NCBI GenBank assembly: GCA_036898165.1
Contig: CM072529.1
Span: 38,906,501-38,970,500 of the forward strand
Reading direction: 5' to 3'
Length of the DNA: 64,000 bases
Source of the DNA: Silybum marianum
Lineage: Eukaryota > Streptophyta > Magnoliopsida > Asterales > Asteraceae
The notes beneath the pieces are model-generated. The model was not told the DNA's origin. It worked only from the letters and a program-made list of their open reading frames with translations, and did no database searches. Shown here piece by piece: positions 23,190 through 34,113 of the stretch. The position numbers were made by a program, and so were the translations under genes. Every line of letters starts with the position of its first letter. The first letter of the stretch is position 1.

Positions 23190-24651
23190 GTGTATAATTT
23201 TGGGTTGTAATGGATTAGGGGAAAGGAACGGGAGCCGGGAGAATTTTGACTTTCGGTACGATTTGGGCGACTATGACACGGCGACTATGCCAGGGTCATA
23301 ATCGCATGGCACAGTCGCAGGGAAGGAAGCATGCCATTTTTGAGAAGTTTCAGTACAAAACTCGCGACTATGACATGTCATAGTCCAAGGGCATAGTCGT
23401 CCGTGTGTTCCAGAGTGCACAATAAGGTGCGATTTTCAGCTTCTTTTCTCATATTATTCAGTTACTAGTTCAAGATCGAGAGCAGATTTGTTAGGGGCGA
23501 TTTCTAGGGTTTTGTTACCCTCACCTACCTCTTTCCATCTCATTTATTGTTACATTAAGTGAGGATTCAAGTTGAGCTTTGGGATTTAAAAGCTTCAAGG
23601 GGTGGTGTTCTTCATCCTTTCAGCTAGTTCCACCATCTCCATCATCTTAGAGATTTTCTAGGGTTTTGTCAAACTCTAACTTGTGAGTTCATTCTTTCCT
23701 ATTAAACTTTATACATGTCAAAATGAAGTATTTTACCTTAATATGATGTTTAAAATGAGTATTTCTATACTTGGAAGATTTGGTAAAACTAGGTCAAAAT
23801 GTGTCATTCATGGTTTTTCTTTGAAATGAAGAATTGGAAGTCAAGAACGGTTTTGGAATACTCTTATGAGTTTTAAATGCAAGAAAAATTATGTATAAAC
23901 CTAAATGATAATTTGACCTAATTTTGGAAGGAAGGTTCTTAGAAGCACGATGATTTACTTCACAGAGATTTGTGAAGAGAAGCTAATACATTGGAAACAA
24001 TTGTATTAAGATGTTAGACTAGTGTAAATGGATCCATAGGCACATATAGTCAGAAGTACCTGGGGAAGGCACTTGTAATAGATCCCGGTTTGGGGTTGAG
24101 CTTGTGTGGTTGTATAATCGAAGTAATGACGGGTCATTCCCGTAGAAGTTTCCCCCAAGAGAAGTAAAGCGTATCTTTTAGGAGTAAATCGCAGAAGTAA
24201 AGAAAAAGAGATGTTTTGGGAAAAGCTTTCGGTTATATGTTTATTTACCGCTTTCGAAGTTTTAAATGACTTTTCTATATTTTGAACTGTTTGTTCTCAC
24301 TAGGCTTTAAGCCTAACACTTTTCTTAAAATGACATGTATAACAGGTGATCAAACGAGTGGGGCTTGATGGGATGAGTGAAGCTAGGTGCCGGTAGTGGC
24401 ATCCTTTTTGAAGTGCACCTCGTGCGTATAGATGGAGTTACATAGAAGATTATTTTGAGGATTTTAGTAACACCCGAACTTAATCTGTATTTTTGAATTG
24501 TATAGATTAGTAGGTTGTCATTTAACATTCCTATAGAAGTTGTAAACTCGCTCTAACCTTCTCCTCATCTTTATGGGTGATGTTTTATGTAGTTGAAGTT
24601 ATTCCGCATTTTATTTGGTTTAAATTAACTCCCATATTTAGGGGTGTTACA
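23190..24651 (+). repeat. LTR-like or solo-LTR block
   Basis: Non-coding, with several gypsy-LTR traits: repeated GC-rich phrases 'cgactatg' and 'catagtc' in direct and inverted order (23265-23400), a leader-like part with 'agggttttgt' twice (23505, 23660), a splice-like 'taacaggtgatcaaacgag' (24342) and an end ..GGGGTGTTACA at 24640-24651. The left border is unclear. It may be a solo LTR of another gypsy family. Confidence 0.35.
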
Positions 24652-25290
24652 GTATCCAAGTTGAGTACATGTAAATGATGAAGGACAAGATTCAGAGAAG
24701 ACATCTTGTGCACACAAAGCACAAGATTGATTCCATTAAAGCAATGTAGTTCCAAAAAGTCCTATAGGTTATGGTATCCGATTTTCAAGGTGATGAGACA
24801 AGATATTTACATATTAGGGATTTTTCAAAGAGGGAAATTATGGCATTTTTCTGAAGTTGATTTCCAACTTACAATTAGATGGTCTTGAGTTCCTGTACCA
24901 TGAATTCAGACAGAGAATATTACACCTCAAGACATCACAATTACTCTAAATGTGGTAAAAGGATTCATGTGAAGTCAAATAAAGTACTGCTACATAACAA
25001 ATTTTCAAATTGGAGTTGAAAGCAATAAAAAGGTCAACTTGTTGAAACCAGATCATAGCTTACAAGATGTTGAAAGCTTTCTTGTACTAATGAATCTTAA
25101 AGATCTAGAGTTGGAATTATGTACCAAAATGTCAAGTCAATGAAATGTTTTCTAAGATTCAGTGAAGTTAGTAAGTATTTATATGGAACACTAAAGTTGA
25201 TCAGGCAGAAGCTAAGCAGATTGGATATTCGCAATGCTCAGAAGAACTGAGACCTACTTTGGATTACGTAAAAGAAGAAGACTAAAATCT
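24652..25290 (+). other. Broken internal sequence before a Copia-type 3' end
   Basis: Stop-riddled frames (VKGFM, LQDVESFLVLMNLKDLELELC) that I cannot assign. The block lies directly upstream of a polypurine tract, so it is probably internal retroelement sequence. Confidence 0.3.
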
Positions 25291-25302
25291 AAAGGGGGAG
25301 AT
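25291..25302 (+). other. Polypurine tract of a Copia-type remnant
   Basis: AAAGGGGGAGAT directly followed by TGTTAGGA, the pattern seen at the 3' LTR border of Copia elements. Confidence 0.65.
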
Positions 25303-25499
25303 TGTTAGGATTATAATTGTTGTATTTAAGAGGGATTAATATGTAAATACCTTGAGAAGTCAATATGTGACTTTCCCTGATATAGATATATATATAGTTT
25401 AGTTGAGTTTGTTATTTTAACGCTTTAATAGAGTGAAAAGTTTAAGTGTGTGTTTTCTATAGTGTAAAATACTTTTCTCTCTCAATAATACAGTTTACA
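25303..25499 (+). repeat. Short LTR of a truncated Copia-type element
   Basis: Starts TGTTAGG and probably ends ..TTTACA at 25499, about 197 bases. It contains a TATA-like run and a pyrimidine stretch 'ttttctctctcaata'. No partner LTR is in the window, so the end is inferred. Confidence 0.5.
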
Positions 25500-25805
25500 T
25501 TTGGTGCCACTGAATTGTTCTTAATTCCATATTATGGTTACATGATCTAGAATGATTCTTGTGATTCACAAAGAGGAAATTTATAAATACTTGTAATACC
25601 AAAATTACTAACTTCCTAATTTATATATGTTATTGGTTTAAAATTGACCTCACGGTTATCACAAATCATCAAGCTCATAAAAAAAGACCATTTATGTGTA
25701 TATCTATACAATTAATATCAATCCCTTTATATGTTTATATGATCTGTACATATGCTCATCTGTATATATTAGATATATGCTTTGTATATGTATATATGTA
25801 TGCAG

Positions 25806-26376
25806 GGAAAGACTCATTTGAGAAGTGGTAAGTATTTAAGAAGTAAAGAAGTGATCCTAGCCCTTCATATTGTTAACATTTGCGGCTTTGACTGTGAAAC
25901 ACCGGATAATTACTCGCATGGGTATTCGGAAGATAGAGGGGTAGTTTCGTAACTTTTACAAATAGGCGGCAAACAGGTTCACATGTGAACCCGTGTGATT
26001 CACATATAAACTATATGTTCATATGTGAATCAATTAATTAGTTCATATGTGAATCACACATGTTAATCTCTGAATCAGTTAAAATAGTTCATATGTAAAT
26101 CACACATGTTCATCTGTGAATCACTTAAAAGTTCATATGTGAATTACACAGATTCACATATGAACATATAGTTTATATGTGAATCACAGGGGTTCACATA
26201 TGAAACCGTTTGCCATCTCTTTGTAAAAATTATGAAACTACTCCATCTATTTTTTGCATAGCAGCAAATTTTAACCAGTCAAAGCCGCAATTCTTGACTA
26301 CTCGAATTCAATCTTGGTTGTGTGAAGGGATAAGATCGTTTATTTACTTCTCAAATATTCGTCATTTCTCAAAATA
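25806..26376. mobile_element. Inverted-repeat element with internal palindromic repeats
   Basis: The two ends are inverted copies over 100 bases or more ('ttgagaagtggtaagtattt', 'gcggctttgactg' on the left and their inverse at 26280-26370). The centre (25970-26200) holds about ten copies of 'ttcatatgtgaatcac' in both orientations, themselves palindromic. TA microsatellites lie on both sides. Confidence 0.75.
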
Positions 26377-26411
26377 ATCTGACTGTATATATATATATAT
26401 ATATATATATG

Positions 26412-26644
26412 TAGGGTTGGGTTCATATGAGACCAGTCTGTTTTCGTGAGACCCGTGAGACCACATTTTTACACTTGAAACATCACAACAAAACACTGTA
26501 AAGGTAAAAAGGTTCCTAATTTTCACAGCAAAAACACTGTAAATGTTATCTTCAACAGTGTTTTATTGTGAAGTTTCAAGTGTAAAAATGTGGTCTCACG
26601 GGTTTCACGGAAACAGTCTGGTCTCACGTGATCTCAAGTCTATA
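26412..26644. mobile_element. Inverted-repeat MITE E
   Basis: About 70-base terminal inverted repeats ('..gagaccagtctgttttcgtg..' left, its inverse right). Preceded by a TA run of about 28 bases and followed by 'tatatatg'. The end 'tagggttgggttcat' is shared with element D at 16322. Confidence 0.78.
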
Positions 26645-26659
26645 TATGTATACGTATAT

Positions 26660-26900
26660 GGGCGAAAGATCGTGTGAGAAAAAGAGTTAAGGTGAGAAGC
26701 GTAAGAAGAGATGTAAACCCTTGATCACTTTTAATCTCATGCCACCCATGAATTGCGCTTTAGGATGAAATTGATCTGGTGCATCTCGGTGCCCCTTATT
26801 AGTGTTGACATTCTATTAGGATTGATGCAAGCCTCCAAAGGTGGAGATCTCTTCTTACACTTCTCACCATAACTTCCGTTCTCACCAGAATCCAACCCTA
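26660..26900. mobile_element. Inverted-repeat MITE, family copy 2
   Basis: Matches 16040-16268 along its length: 'gagttaaggtgagaagcgta', 'gatcacttttaatctca', then 'ttctcaccagaatccaaccc' at the end. Confidence 0.72.
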
Positions 26901-27130
26901 TATTGAGTGTGAGAAAAAAAAAGTTATGGTGAGAAAAATAAGAAGAGATATCTAGCCTTGATCACTTATAATCTTATGCCCATCCATGAATTACGCTTTA
27001 AAAGGGAATTGATCTGGTGTTTCTTGCTACATCCCATTAATGTTGATCTTCACTTAAAATTGATCCAATGGTGGAGATCCATTCTTACCTTTATTACCAT
27101 AACTTTCTGTCTCACAAAAATCCAACCCTA
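26901..27130. mobile_element. Inverted-repeat MITE, family copy 3, abutting copy 2
   Basis: Begins 'tattgagtgtgagaaaa' directly after copy 2 and ends 'aaatccaaccctatatg', next to a TA run at 27137-27162. Copies 2 and 3 are arranged head to tail with almost no spacer. Confidence 0.72.
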
Positions 27131-27162
27131 TATGACTATATATATATATATATATATATAAA

Positions 27163-27940
27163 CATGATATCGTGTGAAATGAACACTTCAATATTCTCCT
27201 ACCTTTTCTATCTGAGTCTTATTAGATCTCTGAGCTTAATGGTAGTACAAATAATCCCAAAAGTTTATACAAACTATTTTAATTCATTGTGCAGATAAGT
27301 ATTGGGGATTATCACACTTATTTTATCGAATATTTCCAACACAAAATAGAACTTAAATAGCATCGATTCATTTCCACAAAAGTTTGGTCCCATATTCTTG
27401 AGAATACGTGAATTATAGATAGACAAGTTCGGCTTAATGTTTTTTCTTTTTTGTTTATGTTTTATGTCTTATCTTTTTATTTATAATTTCAGTCATACTG
27501 AACCTAGCTATATATTGGATTTATAATTTCTCTTTCATTTCCTGGATGTGAAAGTTTAGCTTTATTAGAGTAAAACAGGACATTTGAAAGAATTGCTTCC
27601 TAACAAATCAATTTTGGTAATTATGAAAATATAACTATAAGGATACTTGTACAATATAGTCATATGCATCTTAATTTTAATATTTCATTTTAATCTTTAT
27701 TTCTGTTGATGTTATAATGTGGTTTTATGTGCTTTTGAGAAACGAGAATGTTTTTATTTTTAAATGAAATATAAATTTGAATCATAAAATTTGAAAAACA
27801 TATATCGATATTAGTATCAAATTAACTATTTAAAATTCTTTTTTTAATTTATTTTTTGTTTAATAGATAAATAATTAGTTCTAGTTTGAGAATATAATTT
27901 TTGAAAAGATAATAATTAAGTATTCCATTAGAATTCAATT
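27163..27940. other. AT-rich sequence with no gene
   Basis: No ORF or repeat edge seen apart from the microsatellite at its left border. Confidence 0.4.
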
Positions 27941-27941
27941 A

Positions 27942-28408
27942 TCTATACTATATTATAAGCATTTGTCAAAAAATTTAATAACCACTTTTTATACATTAAG
28001 TAATGTTTATTAATGCATATTACTTAAAATTCAAAATTACAGGTAATTGTGTATTAGTACAATTTATTAAAGCTCCATGTTTGAATTCGTGTAACTAACA
28101 ACAAATAAACATAATCAAATACATGATAAACATCTCATTTTAAATATAAAAAAGTCAAAAATATTATTAGGATAATCATTGAGTTCTAACAAAATACTTA
28201 ATTATTATATTTATAATAAAATATTATTAAAATAAAATAAAATACTTCGTTATTAAACCTAAATTATTATTAAAAATTGAATCAAAGAAATTATACAAAA
28301 AATAAAATATCTTTTCCAATACCAATAAAATCGTATCGATTGACACAAAAAATAAAATGTAACTTCAAATCAAGATGGATCGCGTTGCATTGCACGAGTA
28401 CTTTTTAG
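27942..28408 (+). mobile_element. Short non-autonomous Helitron
   Basis: The 5' end reads A|TCTATACTATATTATAAGC and the 3' end is a GC-rich 'gcgttgcattgc' hairpin followed within 20 bases by TTAG|T. The host A and T on either side fit Helitron insertion. The 5' end resembles that of the large Helitron at 55397. The terminal tetranucleotide is TTAG rather than CTAG, a one-base departure. No ORF. Confidence 0.65.
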
Positions 28409-28665
28409 TTAATCTAAATATCTTTTAGATTTTTATTTTTAAAATGAGATGTTTATTCACTATTTGATTAGTTAGTTATATGACTAGAGCCGGAACCCCA
28501 TATGGGGGTCATGGCCTCTCCGCTTTATTAGTTAAATACCTCATATGAACTAAAAAAACATATACGTTGGCCAGCTCAGTTGGTTATCACTTTATTGCTA
28601 CATGCTAAAGGTCATGGGTTCAAGTCCCTTCCCTTTCACTTTTCCATTTTCTCATTTTTCCATCA
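28409..28665. other. Spacer with a partial repeat phrase
   Basis: Contains 'ggccagctcagttggttat' and 'catgggttcaagtcc' near 28570-28630, resembling tRNA-derived SINE or promoter box sequence (a 'ggttcaagtcc' B-box-like stretch), but no full SINE can be delimited. Confidence 0.35.
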
Positions 28666-28673
28666 CTACCAGT

Positions 28674-29778
28674 TAGGGATGAGCTCGGTATCGTACCGGT
28701 ACCTATACCGATTAGCACCAAACCGAGAAGGGAAAAAACACTACCGAATATCGAACCGGTAATAGAAATTCGGTACCGGTTCGGTACCGAGATTTTCGGG
28801 ACTAACACCATTTGGTACCAAACCGAGAAGGGAAAAAACACTACCGAATACCGAACCGGTAATGTACCGGTTCAGTACCGAGATTTTCGGGACTAACACC
28901 GTTTGGTACCATTTTTAGGGACGACTAACTTTTTCACCATTGTGTCAATATTATTTAAATTAAGTCTAAGTCTTAATGATCCCATCCTTAATATACATGC
29001 ATGACATGTTTATATTCATTTTTAAAAGTTTTTTAGAGCTCAAAATGGTTTTTCTACTTGTGGAGTAAAATATGGGGAGGAACTCGCTCAACTTAAATTG
29101 GCATAAAAAAAGATTAAAAAACACCGGTAAAAAATAATTTTTTAATTTATAATTTAACATCCAAAATTTGTAATGATAAGAAAGTGGGCTTCGTATATAT
29201 GTATATATATGTATATTCTGAGTGTATGTATATAGTGTTACATACATGTCAAAAAGTGTGCAAACACTTACAAGTTACAACAATCATGTTTCAATTAAAA
29301 TTATAAGTTTTCACAAACGAACAATTTCATACTCCAATAAATTATATATAATTGATGGTTACTTAAGATCTCATTTATCACTAAACAAACGATGATAATT
29401 TATCATAAGAAACATAAATAAACTTACTTGAGATTGATCCATGTTAAGCGGAAACCGGATTGGAGGAGCCTATTAATACAAGAACTGGGTTTTGGAGAAA
29501 TTACGGAACCGAAATATGAAGAAAAAATCGGTATTTGGGTGGAATATTATAAGACCGAAAATTTTAAAATATTTAGGTGGATTTGGTATAAAAATGGAAG
29601 ATATGATGTTGGGAAAAGAAAAAGGTTTTTTTTACCAATTCAAAATTGAAAGTGTCCTTTAATATTACCAATTTAATCTCGGTACCGAACACCGAACCAG
29701 TAATGATATTTGGTACCGGTACCGGTTCGGTACAGGACCAGTTCGGTTTCGGGATTTCGGTCCGTATGCTCATCCCTA
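28674..29778. mobile_element. hAT-like non-autonomous element with tandem repeats
   Basis: Termini TAGGGATGAGC..GCTCATCCCTA with a perfect 8-bp duplication CTACCAGT (28666-28673, 29779-29786). The left part holds a tandem pair of 90-97 base units rich in GGTACC/ACCGGT (28725-28912). The right end repeats the GGTACCG theme in inverse. The middle (28920-29620) is AT-rich and non-coding. Confidence 0.85.
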
Positions 29779-29906
29779 CTACCAGTCTACCACTGCATAT
29801 TAAATTATTATTATCAATTATATATAAAGATTAGTTTTTAAATAAAAAATAATAATATTTAAGTTGGTATATAATATTATATTACTAATCTAAAGATTAT
29901 TTTATT

Positions 29907-30398
29907 CAGGGGTGGCAGAAAGTGACCTAACTCCCACCCAACCCATTAGTAGTAGGTTGGGTTGAGATTTTCAACCCGTTTAACTTAAATTGGTCAATCC
30001 GCCTAATCCATTTAATAAATGGGATGGGTTGAAATTTCTGACCTATTTTTAACATTTTTCAACCCATTTACAACATGTTTGCAACTCATTTGTAATCTGT
30101 TTTCAACCCATTAATAACCTATTTTCAACCCATTAATAACTTGTTTTTAACCCATTAATATATTTTATTTTATTTATAATAGTAACAGATTTGTAAATTT
30201 AAAATATAACTTTTAATGTTAAAATGAACCTACAAAGGAAAAACCCTAGTTTCATTAGAAGTTTAGAACGCCTCAAAGTCCAAAAAGGAAAAACCCTAGT
30301 TCTCTGCTCTCTCTCGTCTTCGTCAAAATTTCGGCCACCCTTACACTCATCGGTGTTCTCATCTCGTTGACAACCAACGCCCAACGCTACTCTCTCTG

Positions 30399-30430
<32 letters not shown>

Positions 30431-30695
30431 TCTCCGGCGTTCTCATCTCGTTGTCTCCTCGTTGTCTCGTCTCGTTTGTCGTCTAGTTCTCATCTCGTCG
30501 GTTGTGGACTTGTTGTTTAATTTTATTTATTTAAAATTAAATGGGTCAACACAGGTTGAACCCATTTAAGTAGCAGGTTCGGTTGGGTAGAAAATCTCAA
30601 CCCATTTAATTAAATGGGTTGGGCTGGATTGAGATTTTCGACCTGTTTAATAAATGGGTTGAACCCGAACCCAACCCAACCCATTGCCACCCCTA
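29907..30695. mobile_element. hAT-like non-autonomous element with a leader-like insert
   Basis: Termini CAGGGGTGGCA..TGCCACCCCTA with a perfect 8-bp duplication ATTTTATT (29899-29906, 30696-30703). Arms are filled with 'aacccattta' and 'aaatgggttg' phrases in inverse orientation. The centre (30225-30520) looks unlike the arms: 'aaaaccctagtt' twice, a CT microsatellite and 'ctcatctcgttgtc' repeats, resembling a plant gene leader. Confidence 0.82.
30390..30433 (+). repeat. (CT)n microsatellite
   Basis: CT run with a few interruptions inside the hAT-like element. Confidence 0.9.
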
Positions 30696-30777
30696 ATTTT
30701 ATTAGTTCATAATAGTACAAAAACATAACAAATTTGTATTAATATTTTCGGTTGATAGATTAAAGATTTTGAGTTTT

Positions 30778-30889
30778 AGGGGCCATTTATTCAAACACTT
30801 ATCCGGTAAACGTTTACTAATAAGATTTAACAATCACGACATTTTGTCGGGTAAGATTCTTGCTCCATCAAAACGACATTATTTGCAAC
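30778..30889. mobile_element. Left part of a TIR element split by the outer Sirevirus
   Basis: Starts 'ggggccatttattcaaacactta'. The other side of the Sirevirus (54085-54205) has the same style ('accggataag', 'ttaccgggaaaac') and ends 'gataagcatttggtaaacacc', an imperfect inverse of the start. A related start occurs at 62434. The terminal match is imperfect. Confidence 0.5.
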
Positions 30890-31749
30890 TGTTGGTCCCT
30901 AAGGAGTCTACAAGAGTTCTTGGATATAGAAACAGTTTGTAGAAGGGGAGGGGGGGGGGTTGAATACAAACACACAAATTTTTGGTTTTTAAATTAGTTT
31001 ATATTGCATAAACAAATTTACAGTTACAAGCCGAATTAGAACAAGTTTAAACCTATTCTATCGTAACTAAGAAATCACTAAGAATGATGCACAAGAAAGA
31101 AGTAAGAAGGAATACAGAAGGGTTAAGACAGAAGGTTGCATGCACACAAATGAAGAAGATATCTTCATCTTATTTATACACGTTTGCATTTAATGCAAAA
31201 CAAAAGGTATGTGCAACGTGGCAAGCATCCATAGGAGACTTGTCCTTTGCTCAGAATACAGCCATGTTTTTGGCCGCAAACGAACAGTAGCATATCAGAT
31301 ATGATGGGGACATAAGAAACAATTCGTACGTCATTCTCTAACACAGTATAGGGTTTGTCTTTTGTGCATCGAGGAAAAGGTAAACGTTAATCTTGTATGA
31401 GAAGCTTCACTTGATCGCTGAGACTGAATCTTCAAGGATGAACTTTCAGTATCGCTGAGGCTTCACAAGACTTCACACTTTAGATAGATAATTTTTGCTA
31501 TTGCTGAACCGCTTCAGGTCACGTAGCTGATTATCTCTTTCTTCAGCTTGGTCTTTGACTTTCGCTGAATGGTCATTTGGTGTGATCGCTGATCTTCAGA
31601 GTTAAGCTTAAGGTTCCTTGATCTTCAGCGATTGCTAATGGCAGTCAGCGTATGCTTATCGCTGAATTTGAACTTAAACTTAAACAATGAATTTCACTGA
31701 GTGTAAAGAGGAATCATATTCAAATCACTGAGAGGAGTTATGATCAACA
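30890..31749 (-). repeat. 3' LTR of the outer Sirevirus
   Basis: 860 bases, TGTTGG..AACA in plus reading; it pairs with 53217-54084. A G-run of about a dozen bases sits near 30947, typical of these LTRs. Motifs TCGCTGA/TTCAGCGA are clustered in the half nearer the PPT. Confidence 0.93.
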
Positions 31750-31763
31750 ATCTCCCCCTATTT
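31750..31763 (-). other. Polypurine tract of the outer Sirevirus
   Basis: Minus-strand AAATAGGGGGAGAT directly next to the LTR start TGTTGATC. The same PPT is found in the inner element. Confidence 0.9.
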
Positions 31764-32163
31764 GATTAAGATTAAGTAATATGAGAAAGTTACTTGAAGG
31801 GATTAGTAAAGACTTAAGAAATAAATAAGAAAAATTTCTAAGTACTAATCTGTGAGATCTTTTTCAGCTAATCTATTATATCTATTGAGTTTCATTTATA
31901 AGGATATGAAAACACAATTTTTACAAGTAGATGCCTTAAGTACATTCACTGATTTAAATTTCAGAGAGAAATATCAGTGAGTAAGGAGATAAGTACATGT
32001 CCCATTTACTATTTTCAGGGATCTTTTCAGTACACAGTTGGAGTAGAGTACTTCATTTGAAATTTCATTAATAATCTGAAGACATTACATGAACAATGAA
32101 ATTACAAATTTGTAAGTAAAGGGAAGTACAATACACTAAAGAGAAATACAAAGGAAAAAAATA
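31764..32163 (-). other. 3' untranslated internal region of the outer Sirevirus
   Basis: Non-coding; lies between the stop of the 3' ORF and the PPT. Several 'tcactga'/'tcagtga' variants of the element's motif are present. Confidence 0.6.
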
Positions 32164-33210
32164 TCAGTTAGAGAGCTTTTCGTGTCTTCTTCGCATTTCA
32201 TTTTCATAGAGTCTCTTCTGTCGATTCATCAGCGGTTCATCTGACCAGCAGTATTGATGCATGATTTTGATGAAGGCTGATGGAGCTTTGCTGATCTCGC
32301 TGTTTCTGATGAGCCCTAGGAAACCATCATTATCCAAGATGAGCATGCCGGGTTCAGGGAAGGTGATGATTTCATTTCCTTCATATTTTCTGTCTTGAGG
32401 GAGAGAGACTCTGAGCATTGAGATGTTAGGGATTTCCAGATGATCGAGAATGCTTTCATAGTTGAATTTGGTTTCATGCTCACTTTTGGAAGATGAACCT
32501 CCTTCAACATTTGATCTTTTCTTTCGAGTAGGCTCAGGGAGAGGTGGAACTTGTACATGTTGTGACATCCTCTGAAGAAGCTGATCCAGTGCTCTTTCCA
32601 CCAGATCTTTAAATTTAGATTTGGAACCCTGAATGGCATCTCTAATTTCTAGCCATTCAGTGTATCCATAGAACTTTAAAAACTTGGCTTCTTCTTTTTC
32701 AACTTTTGTGTGCCTGTACATTCGAACAAATACCTTCAGTCCATACCTTTTGAAAGGACGTCCTTTGATCGTTTCTCGAATGATTTTTGAATCAGACCTT
32801 CGAAAGTTGAATCTTTCAGTGCACCAGCGTAGTTCCTTTTCTCTGTGGCTTGGTTCTTCATTTGATTTGGTCAGAGCATTTAGGATCTTCTCTTGAGAGA
32901 GGATGGGATTCACTTGGATATTTTCTTCAGCTAGTTCCTTTTGTGCCAAAGCTTCAGCGACTCTTTGGCTTTTGTCGATCATTGCTTTCTTCGCTTTGTC
33001 TTTAGCAGCATCCTCCCTGGAAATTCTTCTTGCGAGCTCTAGATCATTCTCTGTTTGTTTCATCTTTTCATCCCTTATTCTTTGAGCTTCAAGTGCTTGT
33101 GCTCTCTCCTCCTTCGATAGGAAGTAGAAGTCATCTACCATGCTGATAGGAGTTGGACACTCTATTTTAGCAGAGGGCAATTTTATTCTCTTGGCTTCGA
33201 GTTCATTCAA
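32164..33210 (-). pseudogene. Sirevirus 3' ('env-like') ORF, C-terminal part, copy 2
   Basis: 348 residues, the best preserved copy here. Residues 25-115 are a long charged coiled coil (EERAQALEAQRIRDEKMKQ). Then come RRSDSKIIRETIKG and FVRMYRHTKVEKE, the core FYGYTEWLEI and GSKSKFKDLVERALDQLLQ. The tail ends VSEISKAPSAFIKI-like sequence and a basic end. The core matches the other two copies in this window. An in-frame TAA/TGA just upstream (33226-33231) separates it from the preceding ORF. No hydrophobic membrane segment is visible, which argues against a classical envelope protein. Function is unknown. Confidence 0.8.
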
Positions 33211-33228
33211 AAAGTTTATTCGCCTTTC

Positions 33229-34113
33229 TTACTCTTCTGGCTCGCTTATTAGTGGTCTCAGAGCGCGACGTCTAGGAATGAGGCCTTCTTCATCTTTAGA
33301 GTCAGAGTCAGATATGTACATAAACTGCTCTTCAGATGAAGGTTCCTTCCGAAAAGTGGAGTCCTTTGGGGGACTGGGCTCACTGAGAGAAGGAGAGGTA
33401 GAAGGTGTTTTATCAGAGCCAAAATTTGGTGGAGAGAAGGAGGGATATGTGGGACGTTTAGAGATTGGAGCAGAGAAGAGAATGAGAGGAAGAGATACCT
33501 CGACAGTGGTCTCCCCCTCGGTTAAAGAGATGGTGGCATCAGCTTCTGCCACGTTATTTCCTTTGCCTGAGGGATCGGACTGTCCCTGAGAGGGATGTTG
33601 TCTGTCCCCCAAAGGCTCTTGATGAGAGACTTCTGGTCTTGACATTTTGAAATGCTCCAAAGCACTTCCAATATCGTCGTCATCATCATCATCATTTGCT
33701 CCCCCATAGTGAGTGATTTCCTCTTCTTCTTCATCTTCATCATCATCATCTTCTTTATCTTCTTCCACTAAACCTTCAGTGAGGGAAGGTTCTGCATGCT
33801 TGATGTAGGGAGAAAGTTTCTCAGCTGGGAAGGTCTCATTGTGTTCAGCGATGATGTCGTCAGCTAATTCTTTGGCGCATCTCTCCCCCTCGATGTTGTC
33901 AGCAGGGAGACAGTGCACCATCAGCAGACGTACATTCCCTTGAATGTCCTTCAACTTACATTCATGGCGGTCTTGGTGCTCAAGGACCGAATTCAGGGTT
34001 GTCCGATCAGCAGTGGAGAAAGAGGAGCCACTCTCAGAGAGCTTTGTTAGCATCTGCATCATGTCGGATTGAGTTTTTTGAATAGACTCGAGCACCAGAT
34101 TTTTGTCATCCAT
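33229..34113 (-). pseudogene. Sirevirus 3' ORF, acidic middle part, copy 2
   Basis: 294 residues in the same frame as the C-terminal part. Helical at the start (ESIQKTQSDMMQMLTKLSES), then an extended acidic tract (EEDKEDDDDEDEEEEE and DDDDDDD near residues 115-150), then Ser/Pro-rich. Its start overlaps the end of the preceding ORF in another frame (34106-34113), consistent with a small indel in a once continuous frame. Confidence 0.7.

Noticed and set aside
25500..25520. PBS after the short LTR at 25303 ('tggtgccactg')
   Set aside because: It does not match the usual Met-tRNA complement and no gag follows, so I treat the LTR as a 3' LTR preceded by a PPT.
28570..28640. tRNA gene or SINE from the 'ggttcaagtcc' B-box-like phrase
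   Set aside because: No cloverleaf can be formed and no 3' tail or target duplication was found.
31084..31290. Open frame MMHKKEVRRNTEG in the outer LTR
   Set aside because: It recurs at 53411 because both are LTR copies. No domain is visible and the length differs between the copies (68 and 85 codons), so it is not conserved as a protein.
33140..33589. Plus-strand 149-codon frame opposite the outer Sirevirus 3' ORF
   Set aside because: Antisense reading of the acidic/Ser-rich coding part; low-complexity coding often leaves the opposite strand open.
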